NCBI GenBank assembly: GCA_905339405.1
Contig: CAJPGC010000036.1
Location: 1 to 64,000, forward strand
Source: an uncultured bacterium
GTDB lineage: Bacteria > Desulfobacterota > GWC2-55-46
Length of the DNA: 64,000 bases
Reading direction: 5' to 3'
The notes beneath the pieces were generated by a model. It was not told the DNA's origin, ran no database searches, and worked only from the letters and a program-made list of their open reading frames with translations. Below, piece by piece: positions 7,502 to 16,103 of this stretch (the first letter of the stretch is position 1; each line of letters begins with the position of its first letter). The translations under genes were made by a program, and so were the position numbers.

Positions 7502-10500
7502 TTAGACGTGCGCTTCGTTGTCCCTGTGCTTGCCGTGCTGCTTGTTCGAAGGCGAAGCGGCGTTCTGCCTTTCCATGAACTCCCGTGCCTGGTGCACGAA
7601 AGCCTCCATCCTCGTCATGGAGTTGGTGTCTTCAGAGCCCTCGTAGACCATATGCAGGTACGGGATGTTGCTGTTGTTCTCGCGGAGCCTCTTCAATACG
7701 GCGTTCACTATAGTACCCGGCATGCAGGTAAAGGGCATGGCGTTCACTATGCCGTGGCAGCCGTGGGATATGTACTCGAGCGACTTGCCGATGGAAAGGA
7801 CGGCCTCTCCCTCGAAGGAGTAATGGATATAGGGCGCGGCCCTGTCGATTATCTCCTTTACCGGAGGTTCGTGTCCGCTCCTCATGTCGCCGTTTATTAT
7901 GTTCTCCATCTTCTTCTCGTCGCGCCTCTGGAAGAAGTCGCTGGTTATGGTGCGGAAGTAATCGCCGAACTGGCCCCTCTCCCAGGTCCTCCTCTTGTTG
8001 CAGAAGTTGGTGTAGTATATCCACTCGCCTATCGTGGGCATCCTGACTTCCGCGCCAAGGGCCTCGAGCTTTTTCACCATGTTCTCGTTCGAGAACCTGT
8101 TGGACCTCACGTATATCTCGCCGACGACGCCTATTATGGGCTTTCCGCCTACCGGGTTCACCGGCACGCGCCTGAAAGCCTCCTTGGCCTCCCTCAGCTC
8201 TTTCTCCGGGAACCTCTTCTGCTCGACGGCGGCGCATATTTTGTGGACGAACTCCCAGTAGACCTTCTCAGCGTCGCCGGAGTTTTTCTCGTAAGGGCGC
8301 ACTTCCCTGAGCCTCTTCTCGAGGAGGTCTATGCCGCAAATGCCCCACCAGGCGAGCCTCGGGAAGTTCCCTTCCACTATGTTGAGCTCCCTGTAGAAGT
8401 TGCCGTCCTGGTCTGGCGCGTAGACAGGCACGTCAGAGAAACCAAGCTCGTCCAGGATGAGCCTGTGATAGCGGTTGTACTGGCCGAACCTGCACGGGCC
8501 GTTGCCCGAAGGCATGAAGAAGGCTGTCCGCTTGGGGTCGAAGCCCTCCTGCTTGAGTATCTTGACCATGTCGCCGGTCGTGAGGATGGCCGGGTAGCAC
8601 TCCCTTCCGGAGGTGTACCTGCGCCCCCACTTGAGGCTCTCCTCGTCCGGCTCGGGCATGACCTCGGCGTCGAGGCCGCACGCCCTGAAGGCCGCGGCTA
8701 TGCCGCGCGCGCCGTCGGACATGTTCGGCAGATAAAGCTTCTTTTTTATGCCGCTCCTGTCGAGGACCTGCTTCTCCCTAGCCTCTATCTTGAGCCTGCC
8801 CTTGGTGTTCCTGATGCTGTCGAGGAACGCCTCGCACCTGGTGATGGCGCCCGCGTCGGCCGAGTGCTCGTCTATCTCGAGCTGGAGGAAGGGCTTGCCA
8901 GCGGAGGCGTCCTTGTAGAAGTGGGATATCATCGAATCAGGGCCGCAGCCGAAGTTCGTTATGTATATCGAGAAAAGCCTGTTGTCGGTCTTTATCATCT
9001 TGGCCGCCGCCAGTATCCTCTGGCCGCTCCTCCAGTACATGTCCTCGGCAACCGCGCCTTCGGTGACGGAGTCGACGTCGAGCATGTCATTCGGTATGGC
9101 GATGGTGCCCATTTCGCGGAGCTTCTGCGGCAGCTCGAGGTTTATCCCGGAGTCGGTCGTGTTGTACGCCCTGCCTACTATGACAAGAGCGGTGTCTTCG
9201 GGCTTCAAGCCGTTTATGACCTCTTTGCCCCTGGCCAGCATCTTCTTCTTGAACTCGTCCTGGGCGGCAAAAGCCGCTTGCATGGCCTTGTCGACCGAGC
9301 CCTTGTCCTTGCCGAGCATCTTGCCGAACTCATAGAAGTCCTTCTTCATGAGGTTGTCTTTGGTGTTGAAGTGGATGACGGGGCTCAAGACCTCGACCCC
9401 GGCGGCCTTGAAGTCGTAAGCCGATTTGCACAGGTACGGTATGGTCTGGACGTACGGGCAGAGCTGCGTGAATATCTGCCCTTCCTTCGCCGGCTTCAGG
9501 TTTATTATGGAGGGCAGGAATATCTTCTTTACGCCCTTTTCCATCAGCTCGTTCACGTGCCCGTGGGCGACTTTTATCGGGAAGCAGGTCTCGGTGACTA
9601 TCTGCTCTATGCCGTTCTTTATTATCTCCTTGTTAGTCGGGGAGGAGAGCTGGGTCCTGAAGCCCAATACGTCGAAGAACGCCTTCCAGAACGGGTAGAG
9701 CTCGTACATGAAGAGCATCCTGGGGAAGCCTATTACAGGGGCGTCCTTGCCCGCGGCCTTTCCGGTATACGCGGAGAAGAGCATCTTCTCGCGCTCTTTG
9801 AAAAGGTCGGGCAGGTGGCTGTTCTTGGAGTCGTCCCTCTTGACGTCGTACTTCTCGCAGCGGCCTCCGTAGTAGAGCGGGGCCTCGCCTTCCATCACGA
9901 CCTTCCTGACTTCGCAGATGTTCGAGCAGTCCCTGCACTCGAACGAGGTGAGCTCGTACTTCTTCCTTCCGGCGTCCCAGCCCTTGAACTTCGTCTTCGC
10001 GCCCGAGGGCATCTCTTTTGCCGCGAGTATGGCCGCGCCGATTGCGCCGGTGACGTCGTGGTTCTCGGGCACGGTTATCTTCTTGCCCGTGACCTTCTCG
10101 AAGGCCGCCACGACGCCGAGGTTGGCTGCGGTGCCGCCCTGGAAGAATATCTTGTTTCCTATCCTCCTGTCGCCGACGACCCTGTTGAGGTAGTTCTGGA
10201 CGATGGAATACGAAAGCCCGGCCACGAGGCCGTCCTTCTCGACGCCCCTCTGCTGGTAGTGGACCATGTCCGACTCGATGAAGACCGTGCACCGCTCGCC
10301 CATGGGCGGCGGGGTCGTGCAGCCGAGCGCGAGGTCGCTGAACTCGCCCTTGATGCTGATGCCGAGCCTTTCGGCCTGCTCCTCGAGGAACGAGCCGGTA
10401 CCGGCCGCGCAGACCTTGTTCATCTCGAAGTCCACGACGACGCCGTCCTTCATGGCTATGTACTTGGAGTCCTGGCCGCCTATCTCGAATATGGTGTCGA

Positions 10501-11761
10501 CCTCGGGGTCGATTTCCGCGGCGGCGGTGGCCTGAGCGGTTATCTCGTTCCTTATTATGTCGGCGCCGATGAAGTCGCCGGAAAGGTACCTGCCGGAGCC
10601 GGTAGTGCCCACGCCGACGACGTTCACGAACTCGCCGCACTCGTCCCCGACCGAGCTGAGCCCCTGCCTTATGGCCTCAAGAGGCCTTCCGGCGGTTGCC
10701 AGGTAGCGCTTGGTCACGAGCTTGTTCTGCCTGTCTATGAGTATGACGTTGGTGCTGGTGGAGCCCACGTCTATGCCGAGGTACGTATCAACTTTTTTGC
10801 CCTTCTCGAGGACGTACCCGGTGGAGCTCTTTCTCTGGGAGGGATGCCCCTCGGGGCGGGTGAGCTTGTCGAGCGACCTGTCGTTCTTACGGCCGCTTCC
10901 AATGTACTCGCTCAATGCCTCGACGCCCTTGAACGCGCCGATGGCCTTGCTCATCTCAAGGCAGGTGAAGACCGCGCCGAGCGCGCCCATGGAAGAGAAG
11001 TGCGCCGGGATGATGTAGTCTTTGTCGTCGAGTTCGAGGACTTCCTTGAAGGCCTTCCTGACGCCGAGGTTGGCGGCAACGCCGCCTTGGAAAGCCACGG
11101 GCTTTACGAACTCCTTGCCCTTGCCGATTGTCGCCTTGAAGTTCCTCGCCACGGCGTAGCAGAGCCCGGCCACGATGTCGTAGTCGGGCGTTGCTATCTG
11201 CTGGAGGTGTATCATATCGCTCTTTGCGAAGACCGAGCAGCGCCCGGCCACTCTCGGCGGGTGCTTGCTCTTCAAAGCCAGGTGGCCGAAGTCCTCAATA
11301 GTGAGGCCCATCCTGTAGGCCTGCTGGTCGAGGAACGAGCCGGTGCCAGCAGCGCAGACCGAGTTCATCTGGAAGTCGGCTATGCGCATCTTCCCGGCGT
11401 CCCCCTCAGGGGCCATGAATATGAGCTTGGCATCCTGGCCGCCCATCTCGATTATGGTCCTGGCCTCGGGGTGGTAGACCTCGGTGGCCTTTGCCTGCGC
11501 GATGACCTCGTTGGTGAAGCCCGCGCCTATCAAGGGGGCTATGAGCTTGCCGCCCGAGCCGGTGGCGGCCACGAGCTTTATGTTCTCTTTTCCGTACTTG
11601 TGGATTATCTCTGAAAGGATGGAAAGGGACGTTTCAAGCGGCTCGCCCTTGGTCCTCGTGTAATGCTCTTCGAGCAGGTTCCTGTGCTCGTCGAGCACGA
11701 CCGTATTGGCGCTCACGGAGCCGATATCTATACCGACGTAGAAGGTTTTTGACCCAGACAA
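7502..11761 (-). CDS. Double BadF/HgdC-type acyl-CoA dehydratase activase with DUF2229
   Basis: This 1419-residue protein carries two BadF/BadG/BcrA/BcrD ATPase domains in tandem (about 6-265 and 325-585), each with DIGS/DVGS phosphate loops. They are followed by a Cys-rich segment (FECRDCSNIC), a DUF2229 domain and an HgdB-like C-terminal region. Each ATPase repeat holds VCAAGTGSFL and an RC(S/T)VF.SDM motif. In single-domain activators the matching cysteines bind a [4Fe-4S] cluster between two subunits, so one chain could form it alone. The family uses ATP to drive low-potential electron transfer to 2-hydroxyacyl-CoA dehydratases or benzoyl-CoA-type reductases. No such partner is nearby, so the substrate is unknown. 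The TTG start has GGAGGT 5 bases upstream. Confidence 0.92.
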   Translation of the reverse strand: MSGSKTFYVGIDIGSVSANTVVLDEHRNLLEEHYTRTKGEPLETSLSILSEIIHKYGKENIKLVAATGSGGKLIAPLIGAGFTNEVIAQAKATEVYHPEARTIIEMGGQDAKLIFMAPEGDAGKMRIADFQMNSVCAAGTGSFLDQQAYRMGLTIEDFGHLALKSKHPPRVAGRCSVFAKSDMIHLQQIATPDYDIVAGLCYAVARNFKATIGKGKEFVKPVAFQGGVAANLGVRKAFKEVLELDDKDYIIPAHFSSMGALGAVFTCLEMSKAIGAFKGVEALSEYIGSGRKNDRSLDKLTRPEGHPSQRKSSTGYVLEKGKKVDTYLGIDVGSTSTNVILIDRQNKLVTKRYLATAGRPLEAIRQGLSSVGDECGEFVNVVGVGTTGSGRYLSGDFIGADIIRNEITAQATAAAEIDPEVDTIFEIGGQDSKYIAMKDGVVVDFEMNKVCAAGTGSFLEEQAERLGISIKGEFSDLALGCTTPPPMGERCTVFIESDMVHYQQRGVEKDGLVAGLSYSIVQNYLNRVVGDRRIGNKIFFQGGTAANLGVVAAFEKVTGKKITVPENHDVTGAIGAAILAAKEMPSGAKTKFKGWDAGRKKYELTSFECRDCSNICEVRKVVMEGEAPLYYGGRCEKYDVKRDDSKNSHLPDLFKEREKMLFSAYTGKAAGKDAPVIGFPRMLFMYELYPFWKAFFDVLGFRTQLSSPTNKEIIKNGIEQIVTETCFPIKVAHGHVNELMEKGVKKIFLPSIINLKPAKEGQIFTQLCPYVQTIPYLCKSAYDFKAAGVEVLSPVIHFNTKDNLMKKDFYEFGKMLGKDKGSVDKAMQAAFAAQDEFKKKMLARGKEVINGLKPEDTALVIVGRAYNTTDSGINLELPQKLREMGTIAIPNDMLDVDSVTEGAVAEDMYWRSGQRILAAAKMIKTDNRLFSIYITNFGCGPDSMISHFYKDASAGKPFLQLEIDEHSADAGAITRCEAFLDSIRNTKGRLKIEAREKQVLDRSGIKKKLYLPNMSDGARGIAAAFRACGLDAEVMPEPDEESLKWGRRYTSGRECYPAILTTGDMVKILKQEGFDPKRTAFFMPSGNGPCRFGQYNRYHRLILDELGFSDVPVYAPDQDGNFYRELNIVEGNFPRLAWWGICGIDLLEKRLREVRPYEKNSGDAEKVYWEFVHKICAAVEQKRFPEKELREAKEAFRRVPVNPVGGKPIIGVVGEIYVRSNRFSNENMVKKLEALGAEVRMPTIGEWIYYTNFCNKRRTWERGQFGDYFRTITSDFFQRRDEKKMENIINGDMRSGHEPPVKEIIDRAAPYIHYSFEGEAVLSIGKSLEYISHGCHGIVNAMPFTCMPGTIVNAVLKRLRENNSNIPYLHMVYEGSEDTNSMTRMEAFVHQAREFMERQNAASPSNKQHGKHRDNEAHV

Positions 11762-11913
11762 CTTGCACCTCCGGAATTATGGCTTTGGACAACGGGATAA
11801 AAAAACGAAAACGAAAAAGAGCTTCAACGGGAACAGGACGTCAGTTTTTTTATAAAAGAAAAACCTTATAAAAGCAGGGTTTTTGTTGGCTTTTTATTGA
11901 GTTTAATCTTTTT

Positions 11914-11942
11914 ATTATCAATGATTTCAAAAGCGATGTCAA
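11914..11942 (-). promoter_or_regulatory. Strong sigma-70-like promoter and long leader of the activase gene
   Basis: Read on the minus strand: -35 TTGACA, 17-base spacer, -10 GATAAT. Transcription would start near 11907, giving a leader of about 145 bases before the TTG at 11761. The leader is AT-rich with A- and T-tracts. I see no recognisable riboswitch or small ORF in it. The rest of the gap up to 12051 shows nothing identifiable. Confidence 0.65.
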
Positions 11943-12051
11943 CAGAGTCTTTCCACGCCAGGAGGCTCGCGTAATATGTGTGGAGGCAGGTTTTTTATGC
12001 GGATATTAAAGTGAAGCATCCGTTAAAATCAGACTGAAATTGTCCGGTAAA

Positions 12052-12084
12052 AAGAAAAAGGCCCGGCACTGCCGGGCCTTTTTC
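12052..12084 (-). terminator. Terminator after the cytochrome c gene
   Basis: The hairpin GGCCCGGCACTGCCGGGCC is flanked by A-rich and T-rich tracts and can work on both strands. On the minus strand it closes the oxidase/ctaB/cytochrome c operon. Confidence 0.85.
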
Positions 12085-12107
12085 TGAGGAGCTATGAATA
12101 GTCTGGA

Positions 12108-12437
12108 TTACTTCGCCATTCCCTTGAGGGTGGCTACGACGGCCTTTACTTCGTCGTCGTTGAGCTTCTGCTTCGGCATGCCGATGGCGTACTGCTTGTA
12201 CTTCTTGGCGGCGCCTTCGCGGCCCTTCAGGATGGTGTCAGAAACTTCGGCGTCAGCGGCGCCCTTTACCCAGGCGTTGCCTTTGAAAGCAGGCGCCATT
12301 GCGGTGCCCTGTCCGTCAGCGCCGTGGCAGGCCGCGCACTTTGCCTTGTAGATGGCGGCTCCGTCGGCAGCGATAGCGGTTCCAGTGAAAGCAGCAACAC
12401 CAAGAGCGAGAATACCTATTCCCAATAACTTGCGCAT
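12108..12437 (-). CDS. Monoheme class I c-type cytochrome
   Basis: This is a small exported electron carrier of 109 residues. A signal peptide ends near TAIA-ADG (residues 20-25). The heme site CAACH is at 34-38, and the likely sixth ligand is Met88 in IGMPKQKL. It is the last gene of an apparent operon with the heme-copper oxidase-like protein and heme O synthase, so it is a natural electron donor for that enzyme. GGAGG precedes the ATG by about 6 bases. The partner assignment is inference from position. Confidence 0.93.
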   Translation of the reverse strand: MRKLLGIGILALGVAAFTGTAIAADGAAIYKAKCAACHGADGQGTAMAPAFKGNAWVKGAADAEVSDTILKGREGAAKKYKQYAIGMPKQKLNDDEVKAVVATLKGMAK

Positions 12438-12543
12438 AAAAGCCTCCGTTCAAGGAATTTTGAAACCAAAGAATACAGTCAAAAAAAAAGCTTGTCAAGC
12501 AATTTTGTCTGAGCCCCAATGCCGGTATTCTGACTCGAGAACA

Positions 12544-13413
12544 TTAAAGCATATCTTTAATGGCCATGTCAATGATGACGGAAGTGAACAAAACACCCAG
12601 GTACATCATTGATATCTTGAAGTTTTTCCATGCAACTTCCCTGGCCGGGTTCTTCACGAGCCTTACGTTCCAGTATATGAAGTACGCCCCCATGAGGACG
12701 GCAGCGGCAAGGTATATGGGGCCGCAGGTGCCCAAAAACCATGGAGCGAGGGAAGAAGCGACCAGCACGATGGTGTTGACGAGCGTATACACGGCCGTCC
12801 TGCGGTCGCCGATGACGACCGGCAGCATGGGGACCCCGGCTTTCGCGTACTCTTCCCTGTGATAGATTGCGAAGCTCCAGAAATGCGAAGGGGTCCAGAA
12901 GAACATCACTATCGCAAGTAGGACCGGAGGTGTGCAGAACTCCGGAGATGCTGACGCGCCCCCGGCCAGGACGGCGAAGCTTCCGGCCAGCCCCCCTATT
13001 ATTATGTTCATCCAGCTCCTTCTCTTGAGCCAGACGGTATATATGACGGAGTAGACAAAGGCCCCGAAGGCAAGGTGGAGGGCTACCATGTAGTTGAGGG
13101 CCGCCAGAGAGACCGCCAGGGAGAGGATGAAGAGGCCCGCCGCCATAACGAGCACGAGCTTCGAGCCTGCTACGTCGCCGGAGGGGAGCGGCCTTTTCCG
13201 GGTCCTGGCCATGACCGCGTCTATGTCGCTGTCGAAATAGTGGTTGAAGGCTGAGGCCGAGGCAGCTGCCAGCATGGTCGCGGCCACAAGGAAGGCCATC
13301 TTCCCGAACGGGAGGCCGTCGGAGGACGCCGCGATGAGGCCGACTATGGCGCTGAAGGTTATGAGGCTGCAGATGCGCAGCTTGAACAAGGGCAGGTATT
13401 TAGCGACCCCCAT
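12544..13413 (-). CDS. ctaB: Protoheme IX farnesyltransferase (heme O synthase)
   Basis: CtaB/CyoE attaches a farnesyl chain to heme b to make heme O in the membrane. The protein has 289 residues and about nine membrane segments. The prenyltransferase motif NHYFDSDIDAVMARTRKRP lies around residues 60-80, and a second Asp-containing loop region is present. GGAGG lies 7 bases before the ATG. It sits between the oxidase-like gene and cytochrome c. Heme O is not used by ordinary cbb3 oxidases, so its place here suggests that the neighbouring oxidase-like protein may carry heme O or a derived heme. Confidence 0.94.
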   Translation of the reverse strand: MGVAKYLPLFKLRICSLITFSAIVGLIAASSDGLPFGKMAFLVAATMLAAASASAFNHYFDSDIDAVMARTRKRPLPSGDVAGSKLVLVMAAGLFILSLAVSLAALNYMVALHLAFGAFVYSVIYTVWLKRRSWMNIIIGGLAGSFAVLAGGASASPEFCTPPVLLAIVMFFWTPSHFWSFAIYHREEYAKAGVPMLPVVIGDRRTAVYTLVNTIVLVASSLAPWFLGTCGPIYLAAAVLMGAYFIYWNVRLVKNPAREVAWKNFKISMMYLGVLFTSVIIDMAIKDML

Positions 13414-13458
13414 CGGGGTACCTCCATGAACCGTTTTTATCAGAAGTGTATAGAGCCG

Positions 13459-14859
13459 TCAGTTTTCCGAAGCCACGGCTGCGTCCGCGCTTGCAGGTTC
13501 TGTTCTGCCGAAAAGAGAGAGCATGGCGTTCAAAACGAACGCTATGCCGCCGGATATTGCGACCAACCCGCCTATGCCCATTATGGACATCGCTATGAAC
13601 TTGGCCGTCGTATCGAGGTTCTGCTCGCCCCCGTAGGTCTTTCTCGCCACACCGTGCCCCCCGGCGATGAAGAGGCCGACGGCGAACAGGACTATGCCGA
13701 GACTATAGAGGTACGGCTGTATAGCCGCCAGGCGCTTCGACCAGACGGTCTTGCCGAAAACGGGCAGTATCTCATAGAAAAGGCCCATGAAGGCGATCGT
13801 GACCGCACCTATGACGCAATGGTAATGGGCGGGTATTATCGTATTCACCCCGCCTATGCCCACCCCTATGAGCCCGCCCATGAGGAAAATCGAGATGGAG
13901 AGCACGAGGGAGGAGAAGGCCGGGTCGGCCCAGGGCCTGCGGCCAGCGACTATGGTAAGAGCGGCCGCGAGCATGAAGATGGTTGTGGAAGGGCCTATGC
14001 CCCACTGCATGAGCCAGGTGAAGCTCTCTTTGTAAGCCTGCGTCGAGGTGTCGTGGAGAAAATATATGACAGGCGACGGTATTATGAAGACCAGAAATAG
14101 CGCGTAGAGCGCCTTTGAGACAACAGGCGGGAGCGGCTCTTTTTTGAAGACCAGGAACGAAAGATAGAGCCAGACGGCTATCATGGCCATCGTGTTCGCG
14201 AACTGGAGTATGTGGCCGCCTCCCCAGAAAAGCCTCTCGAAATCCAGGAACATCTTTCCTGTCGAATACTGGAACCACCCGGAAAGGGCGAAACAGGCCA
14301 GGGCCACGCCAACTCCGATGCCGGAGGCCGCCATGCCGAAGGTGATGACGGGGAGCCTGCCTTCGCGAGTACCTGAAAAGAGAGTAGCGAAAGAGTTCAC
14401 GAGGTTAAATATTATGCCGGAAGCGAACAATACGAGGCCGACATAGAAAACAGGCGTAAGGAGCACCGGCACGTAGTTGGCCAGCTCTGCGTTGCCGAGG
14501 CCGAAGACGGCTGATATGACCACGAGGGCCATGCCGCAGCCTGAAAGAAGGACGGAGACCCAGCCGAGGGCCGGGGAGAAGACCTTCTTTTTCATTAGGG
14601 CGGTCGTCGAGAAGACCCACAGGAAGCCCTCGAAGGCCAGAAACCAGATGACCACCGCAAGGACGACATGGCCTACCAGGGCCACATATATATAGTCCCT
14701 GCCGAGCGGGAGCATCTCTTCAATTACGGGGGTCCTCGCCAGGGCCACGAGGAGGGCGAATATCCCGGCGAAGACTAACGAAAATACCGCCAGGACAAGC
14801 CATCCATAGGCTATTTTCATGCTTGTCCGCTCAAAGGAGCCCAAAGTCAGGCCGTTCAT
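13459..14859 (-). CDS. Divergent heme-copper oxidase/NO reductase-like subunit I
   Basis: This membrane protein of about 466 residues has roughly 12 helices and heme-copper oxidase landmarks. A low-spin heme His (His64 in VGHVVLAVV), the metal-site His in FWGGGHILQF (His216), and the heme pair AHYH (His345, His347) are visible. In helix VII, where oxidases carry two adjacent histidines, it has LHD (His269-Asp270). The Tyr of the A/B-type HPEVY motif is Phe. It could be a cbb3/NorB-like oxidase or an alternative nitric oxide reductase. It heads an operon with ctaB and cytochrome c. I prefer the ATG at 14859 (GAAGGG 6 bases upstream) over the ATG at 14880, which would leave almost no leader after the predicted promoter. 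Confidence 0.8.
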   Translation of the reverse strand: MNGLTLGSFERTSMKIAYGWLVLAVFSLVFAGIFALLVALARTPVIEEMLPLGRDYIYVALVGHVVLAVVIWFLAFEGFLWVFSTTALMKKKVFSPALGWVSVLLSGCGMALVVISAVFGLGNAELANYVPVLLTPVFYVGLVLFASGIIFNLVNSFATLFSGTREGRLPVITFGMAASGIGVGVALACFALSGWFQYSTGKMFLDFERLFWGGGHILQFANTMAMIAVWLYLSFLVFKKEPLPPVVSKALYALFLVFIIPSPVIYFLHDTSTQAYKESFTWLMQWGIGPSTTIFMLAAALTIVAGRRPWADPAFSSLVLSISIFLMGGLIGVGIGGVNTIIPAHYHCVIGAVTIAFMGLFYEILPVFGKTVWSKRLAAIQPYLYSLGIVLFAVGLFIAGGHGVARKTYGGEQNLDTTAKFIAMSIMGIGGLVAISGGIAFVLNAMLSLFGRTEPASADAAVASEN

Positions 14860-14891
14860 GCCGTTCCCTTCTACTTTCATGCTTTATAGCA

Positions 14892-14920
14892 AATCTAACA
14901 GAGTTTCCCCATTTATTCAA
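14892..14920 (-). promoter_or_regulatory. Promoter for the oxidase/ctaB/cytochrome c operon
   Basis: Read on the minus strand: -35 TTGAAT, 17-base spacer, -10 TAGATT. The predicted start near 14885 gives a leader of about 26 bases to the ATG at 14859. I saw no clear FNR-like or NnrR-like palindrome next to it. Confidence 0.5.
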
Positions 14921-14998
14921 GGACGCGCGCCTTTTTACCATTGCAGGCAATAAACCGGGAGAAGGCCCGGCAACATGACGGAAATCATTTATTCCTCC

Positions 14999-15028
14999 TT
15001 GAAAGGGTTTTATATTCTAAGATATAAT
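14999..15028 (+). promoter_or_regulatory. Promoter for the nfu/ferredoxin/DUF1858/DUF542 operon
   Basis: -35 TTGAAA, 18-base spacer, -10 TATAAT (15023-15028), with a predicted start near 15035. It faces away from the oxidase operon promoter, about 80 bases away, so both could share a control region. Confidence 0.6.
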
Positions 15029-15062
15029 ATATTGTTACAACTACCATTTCCGGAGGTTTCAG

Positions 15063-15290
15063 ATGATCAGGGATAGAGTCGAAGAGGCCCTTAACGGGAT
15101 AAGGCCCGCACTCCAGGCCGATGGCGGAGACGTCGAGCTCGTCGATATAGACGAGGCCGAAGGCATAGTGAGGGTCCAGCTCCAGGGCGCGTGTTCAGGC
15201 TGCCCCAGCGCGCAGATAACCCTCGCGATGGGCGTTGAAAGGGCCATCAAGGAGAGGGTCCCCGAAGTAAAGCAGGTCCTTTCCGTCTGA
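15063..15290 (+). CDS. Nfu/NifU C-terminal-type iron-sulfur scaffold
   Basis: This 75-residue protein is a stand-alone NifU C-terminal domain, which holds and passes on [4Fe-4S] clusters. The family core LQADGGDVELVDI is at residues 17-29, and the cluster-binding CxxC is in GACSGCPSA near residue 45. GGAGG lies 7 bases before the ATG. It is the first gene of the plus-strand group facing away from the oxidase operon, which suggests cluster supply or repair for its neighbours. Confidence 0.93.
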   Translation: MIRDRVEEALNGIRPALQADGGDVELVDIDEAEGIVRVQLQGACSGCPSAQITLAMGVERAIKERVPEVKQVLSV

Positions 15291-15297
15291 TTTGACG

Positions 15298-15336
15298 GGG
15301 CGGAAAAGCCGCACTGGCGGCTTTTCCGCCGTCTTT
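15298..15336 (+). terminator. Hairpin terminator or attenuator after nfu
   Basis: GCGGAAAAGCCGC pairs with GCGGCTTTTCCGC, followed by CGTCTTTC. The T-run is short, so termination may be partial and let transcription continue into the ferredoxin gene. Confidence 0.6.
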
Positions 15337-15431
15337 CGCGGCAGGCGTTTTCCCGCAGAAGACTAAAACCGCAATCGAGGGCCGCAAAGACCTGGCATTA
15401 CGCCAGAGTCTCACGGTTGAGGTGCGCTTGA

Positions 15432-15653
<222 letters not shown>

Positions 15654-15675
15654 AAATAATTTACCGGAGGCTTCA

Positions 15676-16098
15676 ATGAGCAAAATAACAGTCTGGTTCA
15701 TACGTTTCGCCATAATCTACTTCCTCATCGCAATACTCCTGGGCCTGCACATGAGCGTTGCCGGCCCGGTATACCCGTGGATGCCGATACACGCGCACTT
15801 CAACCTCCTCGGCTGGATGTCGATGATGATATACGGCGTGGGCTACCACATACTCCCGAGGTTTTCCGGAAAGCCGCTCTTCAGCGACGGCCTTGCCATG
15901 GCCCAGCTGTGGCTCGCGAACATAGGCCTCGTCGGCATGGCCGCCGGGTGGTGGGTAAGGAGCGCGAGCGGCTCCAACACGGTCCTCCTCATATTCTCGC
16001 TCGTCGAGTCGCTCTCGATAGTGTTCTTCGCCGTGAACATGCTCAAGACCATAAAGGCAGCTCCGGCCCCGGCTCCAGCGCCTCCGGCCAAGAAATAA
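15676..16098 (+). CDS. Four-helix protein resembling half a heme-copper oxidase subunit I
   Basis: This 140-residue membrane protein has four predicted helices. The motif WMPIHAHFNLLGWMSMMIYG (about residues 35-54) resembles oxidase helix X, where the HxH pair binds two hemes, and GVGYHILPRF follows. The N-terminal oxidase helices and copper-site histidines are absent, so it cannot be a full oxidase. It may bind heme or act as a sensor or accessory subunit; NnrS-like proteins are another comparison. It ends in an Ala/Pro-rich tail. GGAGG lies 7 bases before the ATG. It is encoded near, but divergently from, the full-length oxidase-like gene. Confidence 0.8.
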   Translation: MSKITVWFIRFAIIYFLIAILLGLHMSVAGPVYPWMPIHAHFNLLGWMSMMIYGVGYHILPRFSGKPLFSDGLAMAQLWLANIGLVGMAAGWWVRSASGSNTVLLIFSLVESLSIVFFAVNMLKTIKAAPAPAPAPPAKK

Positions 16099-16103
16099 AG
16101 CCC

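Noticed and set aside
7508-11614. A 1368-codon open frame on the plus strand opposite the activase gene
   Set aside because: It is an exact shadow of a well-recognised protein. Its translation is low in complexity, with no domain signature, and arises from the codon bias of the coding strand. Many similar antisense frames occur across the window.
11762-11913. A riboswitch in the activase leader
   Set aside because: The leader is mostly A- and T-tracts; I could not match any known riboswitch core.
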